Shown: positions 1 to 8,296, numbered from the stretch's first letter. The stretch is 64,000 nt of DNA from Streptomyces griseoloalbus (GCA_014650015.1 BMUD01000004.1:186001-250000); one strand, 5' to 3'. Program-made: numbers and translations. The notes: generated from the sequence alone by a model not told the origin.

Positions 1-2
1 AG

Positions 3-2483
3 TACGGCAATCCGCAGTACGTGCCGCCGACGACGAGCCCGCTGGAGTACGCGCTCGCGCTCGGCGTGGGCCGCGGTCTGTCGGTGCTGTTCCAGGCGCC
101 GATGGCCACGGACCGGGCCGCCGCGCCCTCCGACGACGACGTCTTCTGGATGCAGGTCCCGCCGGGCAGCGTGCAGTACGGCTCGCTGTACGGCGCGGAG
201 GCGGCGGCCGACCTGCCGATGGATCCGGCGCTGTGGCAGAGCATGGTCGACCAGCAGTACCGGCTGATGACGACGCTGGACCGGTGGATCGAGCAGCTGG
301 AACACACCCATGAGACGCGGACCGCCGAGGGCATCAAGGCCGGTGAGGCGGTGCGGGCCCAGGCCGACCGGACGCTGCTGGCCTCCATCGGCAAGCGGTC
401 GGGCCGGAGCACGACGGCCGCCGACGCGGACGCCACGTACGCGGCGTGCAAGCTGGTCGCCCAGGCGGCCGGTATCCCGCTCGCCGCGCCCGCGCAGTCC
501 GGCACCGGCGGGGACCGGCTCGACCCGGTCGAGCAGGTCGCCCTGGCGTCCCGGGTCCGCACCCGTGTCGTACGGCTGTCCGACCGCTGGTGGCGGGACG
601 ACGTCGGCCCGCTGGTGGGTCACCGGGCCCTGTCCGGTGCCCCGGTGGCGCTGCTGTGGCGGCGCGGCGGCTATGTGGCGGTGCATCCCTCGACCGGGAG
701 GGAGACACCGGTCGAGAAGGCGAACGCCGAGGAGTTCGAGCCCCGCGCGGTGATGTTCTACCGCCCGCTGCCCGAGCGGCGGCTGAGCCCGCTGAGGCTG
801 CTGCGGTTCTGCATGACGGGGACACGCGGTGATCTGACCGGTCTGCTGCTGAGCGGTCTGGTGACGGTGGCGATCGGAGCCCTGGTGCCCCTCGCCACCG
901 GCAAGGTACTCGGCGAGTACGTGCCGAAGGCTCAGACCGAGCTGATCGTGCAGGTGTGTCTGGCGGTGATGACGAGCAGTGTGGTGGCCGCCGCCTTCAT
1001 GCTGCTGCAGAACCTGACCCTACTGCGGCTGGAGGGCCGGGTGGAGGCCACGCTCCAGCCGGCCGTGTGGGACAGGCTGCTGCGACTGCCGACCAGCTTC
1101 TTCACCGAGCGTTCGACCGGTGAGCTGGCGAGCGCCGCCATGGGCATCAGCGCGATCCGCCGGCTGCTGGCCGGGGTCGGTCCCACGGTGGCCCAGTCGG
1201 TCACCGTGGGCGCCATGAACCTGGGGCTGCTGCTGTGGTTCAGCGTGCCGATGGCGCTGGCCGCGATCGGGATGCTGGTCGTCATCGCGGGGGTGTTCCT
1301 GGGGCTCGGGCTGTGGCAGGTGCGCTGGCAGCGACGCCTGGTGGTGCTCAGCAACAAGTTGAACAACCAGGCCTTCCAGACCCTGCGCGGACTGCCGAAG
1401 CTGCGGGTGGCGGCGGCGGAGAACTACGCGTACGCCGCCTGGGCGTCCGAGTTCGCCCGAAGCCGTGAGCTCCAGCAGAAGGCCGGCCGCATCAAGAACC
1501 TCACGGCGGTGCTGGGCGCGGTCTATCTGCCGCTGTGCACCCTGGCGATGTTCATGCTGCTGGCCGGGCCGGCCCGGGGCTCGATGACGGCGGCGGAGTT
1601 CCTCACCTTCAACACGTCGGTGACGATGGTGCTGACCTCGGTCACCCAGCTGACCGGCGCGTTCGTCTCGGGGGTCGCCGCGCTGCCGCTGTTCGAGCAG
1701 ATCAAGCCGGTGCTGGACGCCACGCCCGAGGTGCGTTCGGCGAGCACCCGGCCGGGCCCGCTGTCCGGGGCGATCGAGGCGCGGCGGCTGTCCTTCCGCT
1801 ACGCCGACGACGGTCCGCTGGTCCTCGACGACGTCTCCTTCGAGGCGCGGCCGGGTGAGTTCGTGGCGGTCGTCGGTCCGAGCGGCTGCGGCAAGTCCAC
1901 GCTGCTGCGGCTGCTCATCGGCTTCGACAAGCCCGCGTCCGGCAGTGTGCTCTACGACGGCCGGGACCTGGCCGCCCTGGACCCGTCGGCGGTGCGCCGC
2001 CAGTGCGGAGTGGTGCTCCAGCACGCCCAGCCGTTCACCGGCTCCATCCTGGACGTCATCTGCGGATCAGAGCCGTACACGCCGGAGGAGGCGATGGCGG
2101 CGGCGGAGATGGCGGGGCTGGCCGAGGACATCAAGCGGATGCCGATGGGGCTGCACACCCTCGTCTCGGGCAGCGGCGCGGTCTCCGGCGGCCAGCGGCA
2201 GCGGTTGATGATCGCCCAGGCGCTGATCCGCCGGCCGCGGATCCTCTTCTTCGACGAGGCGACCAGCGCCCTGGACAACGAGACGCAGCGCACGGTGATC
2301 GAGAGCACCAAGGCCCTGGAGGCGACCCGGATCGTCATCGCGCACCGGCTGTCGACGGTGCTGGACGCGGACCGGGTGGTGGTGATGGAGGACGGCAAGG
2401 TGGTGCAGCAGGGTCCCCCGGCCCAGCTGCTCGCCGACACCACCGGCCGGCTGCACGAGCTGGTGCGGCGGCAGCTGGCGTGA
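3..2483 (+). CDS. NHLM/NHLP-type peptide-export ABC transporter (ATPase plus permease), 5' end outside window
   Basis: The frame is open from the left edge, so the true start lies outside; an in-frame GTG at 21 is probably internal. The order is an N-terminal non-transporter region (to about base 780), a hydrophobic ABC membrane domain (about 825-1700) and a C-terminal nucleotide-binding domain. The ATPase motifs are complete: Walker A GPSGCGKST near 1876, signature SGGQ near 2190, Walker B ILFFDEATSALD near 2250 and the H-loop histidine in IAHRLST near 2340. An N-terminal extension without a C39 peptidase motif, plus this domain order, fits the NHLM bacteriocin-system ATPase/permease, which in known clusters pairs with a peptidase-containing transporter. 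It would export a leader-cleaved ribosomal peptide across the membrane. The precursor, maturation genes and partner transporter should lie to the left. The subfamily is assigned from memory of the family; the ABC assignment itself is certain. Confidence 0.85.
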   Translation, partial: YGNPQYVPPTTSPLEYALALGVGRGLSVLFQAPMATDRAAAPSDDDVFWMQVPPGSVQYGSLYGAEAAADLPMDPALWQSMVDQQYRLMTTLDRWIEQLEHTHETRTAEGIKAGEAVRAQADRTLLASIGKRSGRSTTAADADATYAACKLVAQAAGIPLAAPAQSGTGGDRLDPVEQVALASRVRTRVVRLSDRWWRDDVGPLVGHRALSGAPVALLWRRGGYVAVHPSTGRETPVEKANAEEFEPRAVMFYRPLPERRLSPLRLLRFCMTGTRGDLTGLLLSGLVTVAIGALVPLATGKVLGEYVPKAQTELIVQVCLAVMTSSVVAAAFMLLQNLTLLRLEGRVEATLQPAVWDRLLRLPTSFFTERSTGELASAAMGISAIRRLLAGVGPTVAQSVTVGAMNLGLLLWFSVPMALAAIGMLVVIAGVFLGLGLWQVRWQRRLVVLSNKLNNQAFQTLRGLPKLRVAAAENYAYAAWASEFARSRELQQKAGRIKNLTAVLGAVYLPLCTLAMFMLLAGPARGSMTAAEFLTFNTSVTMVLTSVTQLTGAFVSGVAALPLFEQIKPVLDATPEVRSASTRPGPLSGAIEARRLSFRYADDGPLVLDDVSFEARPGEFVAVVGPSGCGKSTLLRLLIGFDKPASGSVLYDGRDLAALDPSAVRRQCGVVLQHAQPFTGSILDVICGSEPYTPEEAMAAAEMAGLAEDIKRMPMGLHTLVSGSGAVSGGQRQRLMIAQALIRRPRILFFDEATSALDNETQRTVIESTKALEATRIVIAHRLSTVLDADRVVVMEDGKVVQQGPPAQLLADTTGRLHELVRRQLA

Positions 2484-2487
2484 GGCG

Positions 2488-3018
2488 TCAGGCGTCCGTG
2501 CCGGGAACCGGCGCCCCGGAGGGCATGCCCGCCGCGACGTAGGCCGCGTACAGCTCCTGCCAGGGCGCCCGCGCGCCCGCGTGCGGCCCCTCGAACCGCT
2601 CGCCCCGCGCCCACGCGTCCAGTGCGGCGAGGCACACCTCCCAGCCGGCGCTGTTGCGGGCGGCGGTGTTCTCGGCGCCGAGCACGTTGGTGAGGGTGAA
2701 ACGGGTGCGCTCGTCCGCGAGCTGTTCCAGGTCGAAGTGGAGTTCGTCGCCGTCCCACTCGAAGGACAGGTGCCGGGGCGGGTCGACGGCGACGACCCGG
2801 CCGGTGGAGTCCTCCAGCCGGGGGTCGCCGCTGAAGGCGACGGCGCCTCCGGGGCGCAGGTCGATCTCGGCGCGGGAGGGGAACCAGTGGGCCAGCTCGT
2901 CCGGGTCGGTGACGAACCGCCAGACCCGGTCGACGGGGTGGTCGTACTCACGGCTGAAGCGGACGGCCGGGCGTCCGTCGTCCAGGGTGACGAAGGTGCC
3001 GGTGGGCTCGGCGGCCAT
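2488..3018 (-). CDS. SRPBCC (AHSA1/START-like) domain protein
   Basis: This protein of 176 residues begins at ATG 3018 behind an AAGGA ribosome site. The early RFSREYDHPVDRVWRFVTDP stretch, followed by LAHWFP, is the usual N-terminus of the AHSA1/polyketide-cyclase-like helix-grip fold, whose members bind a hydrophobic ligand in a deep cavity. A frame extending further upstream exists but would run into the preceding ArsR gene, so the short start is preferred. The start is 5 bases after the stop of the ArsR-type gene, so the two are co-transcribed. ArsR-SRPBCC pairs are common in actinobacteria; the regulator usually controls the pair. The ligand is unknown. Confidence 0.85.
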   Translation of the reverse strand: MAAEPTGTFVTLDDGRPAVRFSREYDHPVDRVWRFVTDPDELAHWFPSRAEIDLRPGGAVAFSGDPRLEDSTGRVVAVDPPRHLSFEWDGDELHFDLEQLADERTRFTLTNVLGAENTAARNSAGWEVCLAALDAWARGERFEGPHAGARAPWQELYAAYVAAGMPSGAPVPGTDA

Positions 3019-3023
3019 GGGGA

Positions 3024-3365
3024 TCAGTCCTTCGGTGCGGGGGGTTCGGGGGTGTCCGGCGCCCCGTCCAGCCGACGGCCCAGGGCGTCCAGGCTCTCGT
3101 TCCACAGCTCTCGGTACGGGGCGAGCCAGGCGTCGAGCGCGGCGATGGGAGTGGGGTCGAGGGCGTAGACGCGGCGCTGCGCGTCCTGCCGTACGCGGAC
3201 CAGGCCGGCCTCGCGGAGCACCTTCAGGTGCTTGGAGGTGCCCGGCTGGCTCAGACCGCACGCCTGCACGATCTCCCCCACGGGCCGGGGCCGCTCGAGG
3301 AGCAGCGCGACGATGGCCCGCCGGTGCGGATCGGCGAGGGCGGTCCAGAGGGCTGCGTCGGACAT
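3024..3365 (-). CDS. ArsR/SmtB-family winged-helix regulator
   Basis: This 113-residue protein has the compact ArsR fold. ALADPHRRAIVALLL is the first helix region, the recognition helix is LSQPGTSKHLKVLREAGLV, and RRVYALD forms the wing. No cysteine cluster typical of metal-sensing ArsR proteins is seen; the single Cys at VQACGL sits in the HTH. It is therefore more likely one of the non-metal ArsR regulators that pair with an SRPBCC protein, as here. It is the first gene of a two-gene minus-strand unit. An AT-rich imperfect inverted repeat just upstream (3372-3392, ATATGCC...GTTATATG) is a plausible self-operator in otherwise GC-rich DNA. Confidence 0.9.
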   Translation of the reverse strand: MSDAALWTALADPHRRAIVALLLERPRPVGEIVQACGLSQPGTSKHLKVLREAGLVRVRQDAQRRVYALDPTPIAALDAWLAPYRELWNESLDALGRRLDGAPDTPEPPAPKD

Positions 3366-3371
3366 GAGTCC

Positions 3372-3392
3372 AATATGCCTCGATGGTTATAT
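3372..3392. promoter_or_regulatory. possible ArsR operator/promoter region
   Basis: A short AT-rich tract with outer ATA/TAT symmetry lies 7-27 bases upstream of the arsR-like start, between it and the divergent Ppx-like gene. ArsR proteins usually repress from such imperfect palindromes overlapping the promoter. The symmetry is weak, so this is only suggestive. Confidence 0.3.
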
Positions 3393-3512
3393 GACCGTCA
3401 AGGAATGAGGAAGGTCAACGGGAGATTGCCGTTCGGTCACACCTCTGGCCTGTCTTCGCCGTCCGCCGGGGCCCGTCCGTTGGCCGGCGCGGTAAATGGG
3501 TACCCACGGGCC

Positions 3513-4523
3513 ATGCGAACCAGCGTGGTGGATGTCGGATCCAAGACCGTCAGACTCGTCGTGTCGGACACGGAGGGCGGTGCGCCGCTTCCGGTGCACA
3601 CGGCCAAGTGGCCCCTCAGGCTGTCCGATTCGATCACGCCGGGGGCGCCGGTGCCGGAGCGGGCCGTGGAGGACCTGGTGGACGCGGTCGCCGCGGCGAA
3701 CAGGACGGCCTCGCGATGGGGTGCCGCGGGCCCGCTGGCCTTCGCGACCGCCGTGGTGCGCGGCGCCCCGAACCGGCAGGAGGTGCTGCGCACGGTCCGG
3801 GCGCGGACGGGCGTCGACCTGTGCACCCTGCCGGGTGACGTCGAGGCCGAGCTCACGTTCCTCGCCGCGCGCCGCTGGATGGGATGGCGCTCCGGACCGC
3901 TGGCCCTGCTGGACATCGGCGGGGGGTCGCTGGAGGCCGCCTTCGGGCGCGGCCGGCTGCCCGACTTCGCGGCCTCGCTGCCGCTGGGGGCGGCCCGGCT
4001 CACCCATGAGTACTTCGAGGACCAGGACCCTCCCTCCCCGGAGCGGATACGGGCGCTGCGCCGCCGTGTGCGCCATCAACTGCGCGACGTGGCGGCCCGG
4101 ATCCGCTGGGAGGGACCGCGTACCGCGGTCGCCACCTCCCGCACCTTCCAGCAGCTGGGACGGCTGTGCGGGGCCGCGCCCGGCCGGCACGGGCCGTTCG
4201 TGGAGCGGCGGCTGTCCTGCGCCGATCTGCGCGGGGCGATCGACCGGCTGTCCGTCCTGCCCGCCGCGGAACGCGCCCGGTTGCCCGGTATCTCCGCCCC
4301 GCGTTCCGTGCAGAGCCTGGCGGGCGCGGTCGTGGCGCACACGGCCATGAAGCTGACCGGGCTGCAGACGGTGACCATCTGCCCCTGGGCACTGCGCGAG
4401 GGGGTGCTGTTGCGCCATATCGAGGACGGCCCGTCCTGGTGGGCGGAGATCACCCGCCTCAACGAGAAGGAGACCGCCGGCGCCGACCCCGTACCCCTGC
4501 GTGTCGCCGCCCAGCGCGGCTGA
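3513..4523 (+). CDS. Ppx/GppA-family phosphatase-like protein
   Basis: This is a 336-residue protein of the actin-like ASKHA fold used by exopolyphosphatase and guanosine pentaphosphatase. The phosphate-1 loop reads DVGSKTVRLVV, where most relatives have D-x-GSNS, and the phosphate-2 loop is LLDIGGGSLE. The acidic residue region GDVEAELTF matches the position of the catalytic glutamate. ATG 3513 gives the normal family length; longer upstream starts would add unrelated residues. The reaction would be hydrolysis of polyphosphate or pppGpp. The changed first loop (Lys for Asn) means the substrate should not be assumed. A small acidic gene follows 27 bases later on the same strand. Confidence 0.88.
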   Translation: MRTSVVDVGSKTVRLVVSDTEGGAPLPVHTAKWPLRLSDSITPGAPVPERAVEDLVDAVAAANRTASRWGAAGPLAFATAVVRGAPNRQEVLRTVRARTGVDLCTLPGDVEAELTFLAARRWMGWRSGPLALLDIGGGSLEAAFGRGRLPDFAASLPLGAARLTHEYFEDQDPPSPERIRALRRRVRHQLRDVAARIRWEGPRTAVATSRTFQQLGRLCGAAPGRHGPFVERRLSCADLRGAIDRLSVLPAAERARLPGISAPRSVQSLAGAVVAHTAMKLTGLQTVTICPWALREGVLLRHIEDGPSWWAEITRLNEKETAGADPVPLRVAAQRG

Positions 4524-4550
4524 ACCGACCGTACGACGAACGGAGACCCC

Positions 4551-4733
4551 GTGTCCGAGCACGACGAACACGACGAGCGCGAGCAGCCCGAGACGGCCGT
4601 GGAGGAGGTGCTGCGCGAGGTCGAGGAGGCCGGGCGCCACGCCGAGGACTCCGCCGGGCGCCGCCACCGGGGTGAGGCGGGCGACGCCGTCACCCCGAAC
4701 ACGGAGGCGCAGGAGCAGTCCCACGGGGAGTAG
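4551..4733 (+). CDS. small acidic hypothetical protein
   Basis: This 60-residue protein starts at GTG 4551 behind an ACGGAG ribosome site. It is very rich in Glu, Asp and His, has no membrane segment or cysteines, and looks largely disordered or a single charged helix (ETAVEEVLREVEEAGRH). It follows the Ppx-like gene closely and may share its transcript. No function is recognised. Confidence 0.6.
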   Translation: MSEHDEHDEREQPETAVEEVLREVEEAGRHAEDSAGRRHRGEAGDAVTPNTEAQEQSHGE

Positions 4734-4817
4734 CCGGCCAGGGGGTGTCGCTTCGATCTCGCCGAGGCGGTGGGCCCGGGAGCCGGCCTGATCCACAGGG
4801 CACCCCTCGGGGGCCCC

Positions 4818-5426
4818 CTACCGCGGCGGCGGGCCCAGTGGCCGTGCCTCCAGGGCGCGGGCGACGCCCAGCAGGTTGGCGGCCATGGCTCGGCCTGTTC
4901 TGCGGGACCAGTCGTGGCCGCTGCCGCCCTCGAGGAAGCTCGGTCCGGGGCCGGGACCCTGGTTCCAGTAGGTCCACGCCTGGCCCGGGATGGTGTAGCC
5001 GATGTCCTGCAGGCCGCCGGTGATCTCGCTGATCACATGGTGGGCGCCGTCCTCGTTGCCGGTGACGACGACGCCCGCGACCCGGTTGTAGGCGACCGGC
5101 CGGCCCGCGTCGTCCGTCTCGGACAGCATGGCGTCCATCCGCTCCAGGACCCTCTTGGCGACCGAGGACGGCTGGCCGAGCCAGGTCGGCGAGGCGACGA
5201 CGAGGATCTCGGACGCCAGGATCTTCGCGTGGACGGCCGGCCAGGCGTCGCCCTCGTGCACGGCCTCGCTGACCACCCCCGGGGCGATGTCCAGGTCCAC
5301 CGCGCGCACGACCTCGACCTGCACGCCGTCCCTCTCCAGCCGTTCGACGACGGTCCGCAGCAGCGCCTCGGTGTTCGAGGTCTCCGGTGACCTTTTCAGG
5401 GTGCAGTTGATCGCCAGTGCCTTCAT
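4818..5426 (-). CDS. flavodoxin-like / NADPH-dependent FMN reductase family protein
   Basis: The 202-residue protein opens with MKALAINCTLKRSPETSNTE, where the loop after the first strand binds FMN phosphate. A second flavin-contact segment is VVASPTWLGQPSSVAKRVLER. This is the pattern of the NAD(P)H-dependent FMN reductase/flavodoxin fold. It probably acts in the cytoplasm as a quinone, azo or nitro reductase; the substrate cannot be read from the sequence. The start is by homology: the upstream bases have no strong ribosome site, and a longer frame exists. It is transcribed divergently from the iron-redox-enzyme trio at 5507. Confidence 0.85.
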   Translation of the reverse strand: MKALAINCTLKRSPETSNTEALLRTVVERLERDGVQVEVVRAVDLDIAPGVVSEAVHEGDAWPAVHAKILASEILVVASPTWLGQPSSVAKRVLERMDAMLSETDDAGRPVAYNRVAGVVVTGNEDGAHHVISEITGGLQDIGYTIPGQAWTYWNQGPGPGPSFLEGGSGHDWSRRTGRAMAANLLGVARALEARPLGPPPR

Positions 5427-5506
5427 GCCGACACGGAGTACCCCTCCGGCGGCCGGATACCTCGCGGACGGGGGTGCCCATGCGCCGTCCGGGTACACGG
5501 AGGCGC

Positions 5507-6520
5507 ATGAAACACCCGAGTGAGGAACCCCGGCTGCCCGCACCGCGCGGCCCGCTCAGCGCCGCCGTCGAGGACCATCTGCGGGGCACCGGCCCCCTGC
5601 CCCCCGACGAGGAGATCGCCGCCGCCCCCGTGTACGGCGACGACCTCCAGCTCGCCCTGTATCTCTGCTACGAGCTGCACTACCGCGGGTTCGCGGGCGT
5701 GGCACCGGAGCTGGAATGGGACCCGGAGCTGCTGCGCGTCCGCGGCGCCCTGGAGCGGCGCTTCCTCGCCGCGCTCCGCGCCGACGCCCGGCGGCACGAC
5801 CGCCTCGACGACGCGCTCGCCGGGATCCTGGTGGAGCCGGTGGACGGCACCGGTGTCAGCCACTTCCTGCGCGACAAGGGCGAATTGTGGCACCTGCGGG
5901 AGTATGCCGCCCAGCGGTCCCTGTACCACCTCAAGGAGGCCGATCCGCACGCCTGGGTACTGCCCCGGCTGTGGGGGCGGGCCAAGGCGGGGATGGCGGC
6001 GGTGGAGTTCGACGAGTACGGCGGCGGCCGGGCCGAGCGCGTGCACGCCCGCCTGTTCGCCGACCTGATGACGGACCTGGGCCTGGACACGGCGTACGGC
6101 CGCTATCTGGACGCGGCCCACGCCGAGCTCCTGGTCACGGTGAACCTGATGTCCCTCTTCGGGCTGCACCGCTCCCTCCGGGGTGCCCTGGTGGGCCACT
6201 TCGCGACGGTCGAGATCACCTCGTCCCCCGGGTCCCGGCGGCTCGCCGAGGCGATGCGCCGGACCGGCGCGGGGCCCGCCGCCGTGCACTTCTACGACGA
6301 GCACGTGGAGGCGGACGCCGTGCACGAACAGGTGGTGCGCCAGGACGTGATCGGCGGTCTGCTGGAAGTGGAGCCGCATCTCGAGGCGGACATCGCCTTC
6401 GGCGTCGACGCGACGGTGTTCGTCGAGGACCGGCTCGGCGACCGGCTGCTCTCCGACTGGACCGCGGGCCGGTCGTCCCTGCGCACACCTCTGACCCAGG
6501 AGTTCACTCATACCTCCTGA
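5507..6520 (+). CDS. iron-containing redox enzyme family protein (heme-oxygenase-like fold)
   Basis: The 337-residue protein starts at ATG 5507 behind GGAGG. It is a mostly helical protein of the heme-oxygenase-like di-iron type. Candidate metal ligands are spread over several helices: E and H in LCYELHYRG, E/H in LWHLREYAAQRSLYHLKEADPH, the FDEYGGG loop, and HFYDEHVEADAVHEQ near the C-terminus. This family (Pfam-like Haem_oxygenas_2) includes di-iron oxidases. A methyltransferase gene and a CDGSH Fe-S gene follow in tight succession, so the three are probably one operon with an iron or redox role. The substrate is unknown. Confidence 0.82.
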   Translation: MKHPSEEPRLPAPRGPLSAAVEDHLRGTGPLPPDEEIAAAPVYGDDLQLALYLCYELHYRGFAGVAPELEWDPELLRVRGALERRFLAALRADARRHDRLDDALAGILVEPVDGTGVSHFLRDKGELWHLREYAAQRSLYHLKEADPHAWVLPRLWGRAKAGMAAVEFDEYGGGRAERVHARLFADLMTDLGLDTAYGRYLDAAHAELLVTVNLMSLFGLHRSLRGALVGHFATVEITSSPGSRRLAEAMRRTGAGPAAVHFYDEHVEADAVHEQVVRQDVIGGLLEVEPHLEADIAFGVDATVFVEDRLGDRLLSDWTAGRSSLRTPLTQEFTHTS

Positions 6521-6542
6521 GCACGGGGGTACCCGGTGGTCT

Positions 6543-7190
6543 GTGAAATCGCTGGTACCACCGGGCGTGTACGCCCCCCAGGAAGACACCGAGTTGCTGG
6601 TCGGCGCCCTCTCCGAGGAGCCGGTCCCGCCGGGCGCCGACGTGCTCGACGTGGGCACCGGATCGGGTGCCCTGGCCGTGGCGGCCGCCCGGCGCGGCGC
6701 CCGTGTCACCGCGGTCGACGTCTCGCGGCGGGCCGTGTGCGCGGCCCGGCTGAACGCGCTGCGGGCCGGGGTGCCCGTGCGGGTGCGGCGCGGGAACCTG
6801 TTCGCTCCGGTGCGGGGCCGGTCGTTCGATCTGATCCTGGCCAATCCCCCGTATGTTCCGGCGCCCCACGGGCTACCGCGTGGCGCCGCCCGGGCCTGGG
6901 ACGCGGGCGGTGACGGGCGGCTCGTCCTGGACCGGATCTGCCGGGAGGCCCCCGCGCTGCTGCGGCCCGGCGGTGCGCTGCTGCTCGTGCAGTCGGCGCT
7001 CAGCGATCCCGAGCTGACGCTCGGCCATCTGCGGGCGGCCGGGATGAAGGCGGCGGTGACCCGGCGCCGTCGCATCGCCTTCGGCCCGGTGCTGCGGGAC
7101 CGGGAGCACTGGCTGCGGGAGCGGGGGCTGCTGCCCCCGACCGAGAACAGGGAAGAGCTGGTGGTGGTCCGTGCCGAACTCCCCGTCTGA
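6543..7190 (+). CDS. HemK2/MTQ2-family class I methyltransferase
   Basis: The 215-residue protein starts at GTG 6543. DVLDVGTGSGALAVAAA is the SAM-binding loop, VTAVDVS the acidic end of strand two, and LILANPPYVPAPH the NPPY motif. NPPY is typical of enzymes that methylate side-chain amide nitrogens, such as the glutamine of release factors. The short length and the YAPQEDTELL opening fit the HemK2/MTQ2 group rather than full-length PrmC. The target in bacteria is not established. It lies 22 bases after the iron-redox gene and its end overlaps the CDGSH gene by 20 bases, implying coupled translation. Confidence 0.87.
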   Translation: MKSLVPPGVYAPQEDTELLVGALSEEPVPPGADVLDVGTGSGALAVAAARRGARVTAVDVSRRAVCAARLNALRAGVPVRVRRGNLFAPVRGRSFDLILANPPYVPAPHGLPRGAARAWDAGGDGRLVLDRICREAPALLRPGGALLLVQSALSDPELTLGHLRAAGMKAAVTRRRRIAFGPVLRDREHWLRERGLLPPTENREELVVVRAELPV

Positions 7191-7368
7191 CACACCGCGA
7201 CGCGTCACCGTGCGGCGCAAGGGGCCCCTGCTGGTGGAGGGGCCGGTGGAGGTGGAGCTGGAGGACGGGACGATCGTGTCCTCCGACCGCTTCCGGGTGG
7301 CCCTGTGCACCTGTCGCCGCAGCCGGCGCTACCCCTGGTGCGACACGAGCCACCGGGACCGGGCCTGA
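7171..7368 (+). CDS. CDGSH iron-sulfur domain protein
   Basis: This 65-residue protein starts at GTG 7171 inside the end of the methyltransferase gene. The C-terminal half carries C-T-C, then nine residues to C-D-T-S-H, the 3-Cys-1-His pattern that holds a redox-active 2Fe-2S cluster in CDGSH (mitoNEET-like) proteins. The first half is a small beta region (VRRKGPLLVEGPVEVELEDG). It is last in a three-gene set with an HO-like iron enzyme and a methyltransferase. An electron-transfer role for the first enzyme is a reasonable inference. A strong hairpin follows 38 bases later. Confidence 0.9.
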   Translation: MPNSPSDTPRRVTVRRKGPLLVEGPVEVELEDGTIVSSDRFRVALCTCRRSRRYPWCDTSHRDRA

Positions 7369-7405
7369 GCCGCCCTCGCGACCGGTGCGGGAGGCCGTGA
7401 AGCCC

Positions 7406-7444
7406 GGAGGCCGGCGGGCGGCCCCACTCCGCCCGCCGGCCTCC
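7406..7444. terminator. strong hairpin terminator, likely bidirectional
   Basis: A perfect 16-bp stem (7406-7421 with 7429-7444) surrounds a 7-base loop. It lies between the convergent CDGSH gene and the protease-inhibitor gene. There is no T-run, as is common for Streptomyces terminators. Confidence 0.85.
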
Positions 7445-7449
7445 CTGTG

Positions 7450-7530
7450 CGGGATCGCACGTTCCGCGAGAGGGCTCGCACTCCCCATATCTGCGAGCCG
7501 CCGCGCGGTCACGGGAACCGTGCGATCCCG
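7450..7530. repeat. nested inverted repeats downstream of the inhibitor gene
   Basis: Outer 12-bp arms CGGGATCGCACG (7450-7461) and their complement (7519-7530) enclose inner 8-bp arms GGCTCGCA (7473-7480) and TGCGAGCC (7492-7499). The set lies 3 bases past the inhibitor stop and could act as terminator or mRNA 3' stabiliser for that highly expressed type of gene. Confidence 0.55.
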
Positions 7531-7533
7531 GTC

Positions 7534-7971
7534 TCAGAACGCGAAGACGCTCGAACCGTGAGCGTTCATCACGCACGCGTTGGAGAAGATCCGCTCGTAG
7601 GAGACGCGCTGCCCCTGCCACACGCCGTCGACCGTGACGACCACGGGGTCGTACTGCCGGGTGCAGATGACGCCTTCTCTCATCGTCAGGGCGTCCAGCT
7701 CGCCGCCGACGTGGTGCAGGTCCGCGCAGGCCGACGCGGCGGCCGGGTGGGTGCCCGAGGGCCCGGGGGCACAGGTCAGGGTGACCGCCCGTTCCGGCGC
7801 GACGGTCGCCGCGCTGTCGCCGTGGCCCACGGTGAGCACCAGGGCCGAAGGGGCGTAGAGGGCCGACGGGGTGGTCGCCGGGGCGGCCGACGCCACGGCC
7901 CCGTACAGGGGTGCGCAGACGGCTGCGGCCGTGAGGCCGAGGGTGGTGGCCCAGCGCGCGGTGTTCCGCAT
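7534..7971 (-). CDS. subtilisin-inhibitor-like (SSI family) secreted protease inhibitor
   Basis: The 145-residue precursor has a clear Sec signal peptide (basic MRNTAR, hydrophobic core, A-x-A type end near VASAAP). The mature protein of about 110 residues carries four cysteines in SSI positions and the family hallmarks [21 protein letters not shown] and the C-terminal SSVFAF. By alignment to SSI (C-P-M-V-YDP, P1 Met), the reactive loop C-T-R-Q-YDP has Arg at P1, predicting trypsin-like proteases as targets. ATG 7971 is chosen because GGAAGG sits 9 bases before it; the ATG three codons earlier would overlap that ribosome site. It acts outside the cell. Confidence 0.93.
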   Translation of the reverse strand: MRNTARWATTLGLTAAAVCAPLYGAVASAAPATTPSALYAPSALVLTVGHGDSAATVAPERAVTLTCAPGPSGTHPAAASACADLHHVGGELDALTMREGVICTRQYDPVVVTVDGVWQGQRVSYERIFSNACVMNAHGSSVFAF

Positions 7972-7980
7972 TGTGTGCAT

Positions 7981-8296
7981 CCTTCCGCTCGTTTACGACG
8001 AGGTGCCGGCCCGCGCTCGGTCGGTGCCGAACCGGCGAGCGGGAGTCTGCCGAGTCCGCGGCGGAAACACACGTCGACCGTGCGGATTTCAGTAACCTTG
8101 CGTATTGAATCAGTGGCGTGAAGTGACGGAGTCGGCGGGGCTCGGCCCGGCAACCGGGCGGCAGCCGCATATGCGAAGTGGCCAGATGGCCGAATACCCG
8201 CCGCTGAGCAATCGGCCTGAAACATTCCGATTCCGCTGTCGGCAGACCGTTCGAGGACCCCTTGTGTTCATGGAACGCGCGAGTAATGGTCATTAC
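7981..8296. other. divergent intergenic region
   Basis: These 316 bases separate the protease-inhibitor gene and the conserved hypothetical gene at 8297. They must hold both promoters. The right part is less GC-rich than its surroundings (for example GTAACCTTGCGTATTGAA near 8091). I see no convincing operator and no ORF with family similarity. An upstream extension of the 8297 frame to 8105 has no ribosome site. Confidence 0.4.

Noticed and set aside
5423-7195. Minus-strand open frame of about 590 codons opposite the iron-enzyme trio
   Set aside because: The three plus-strand genes have clear motifs (NPPY, CDGSH cysteines). The antisense frame is compositionally biased noise.
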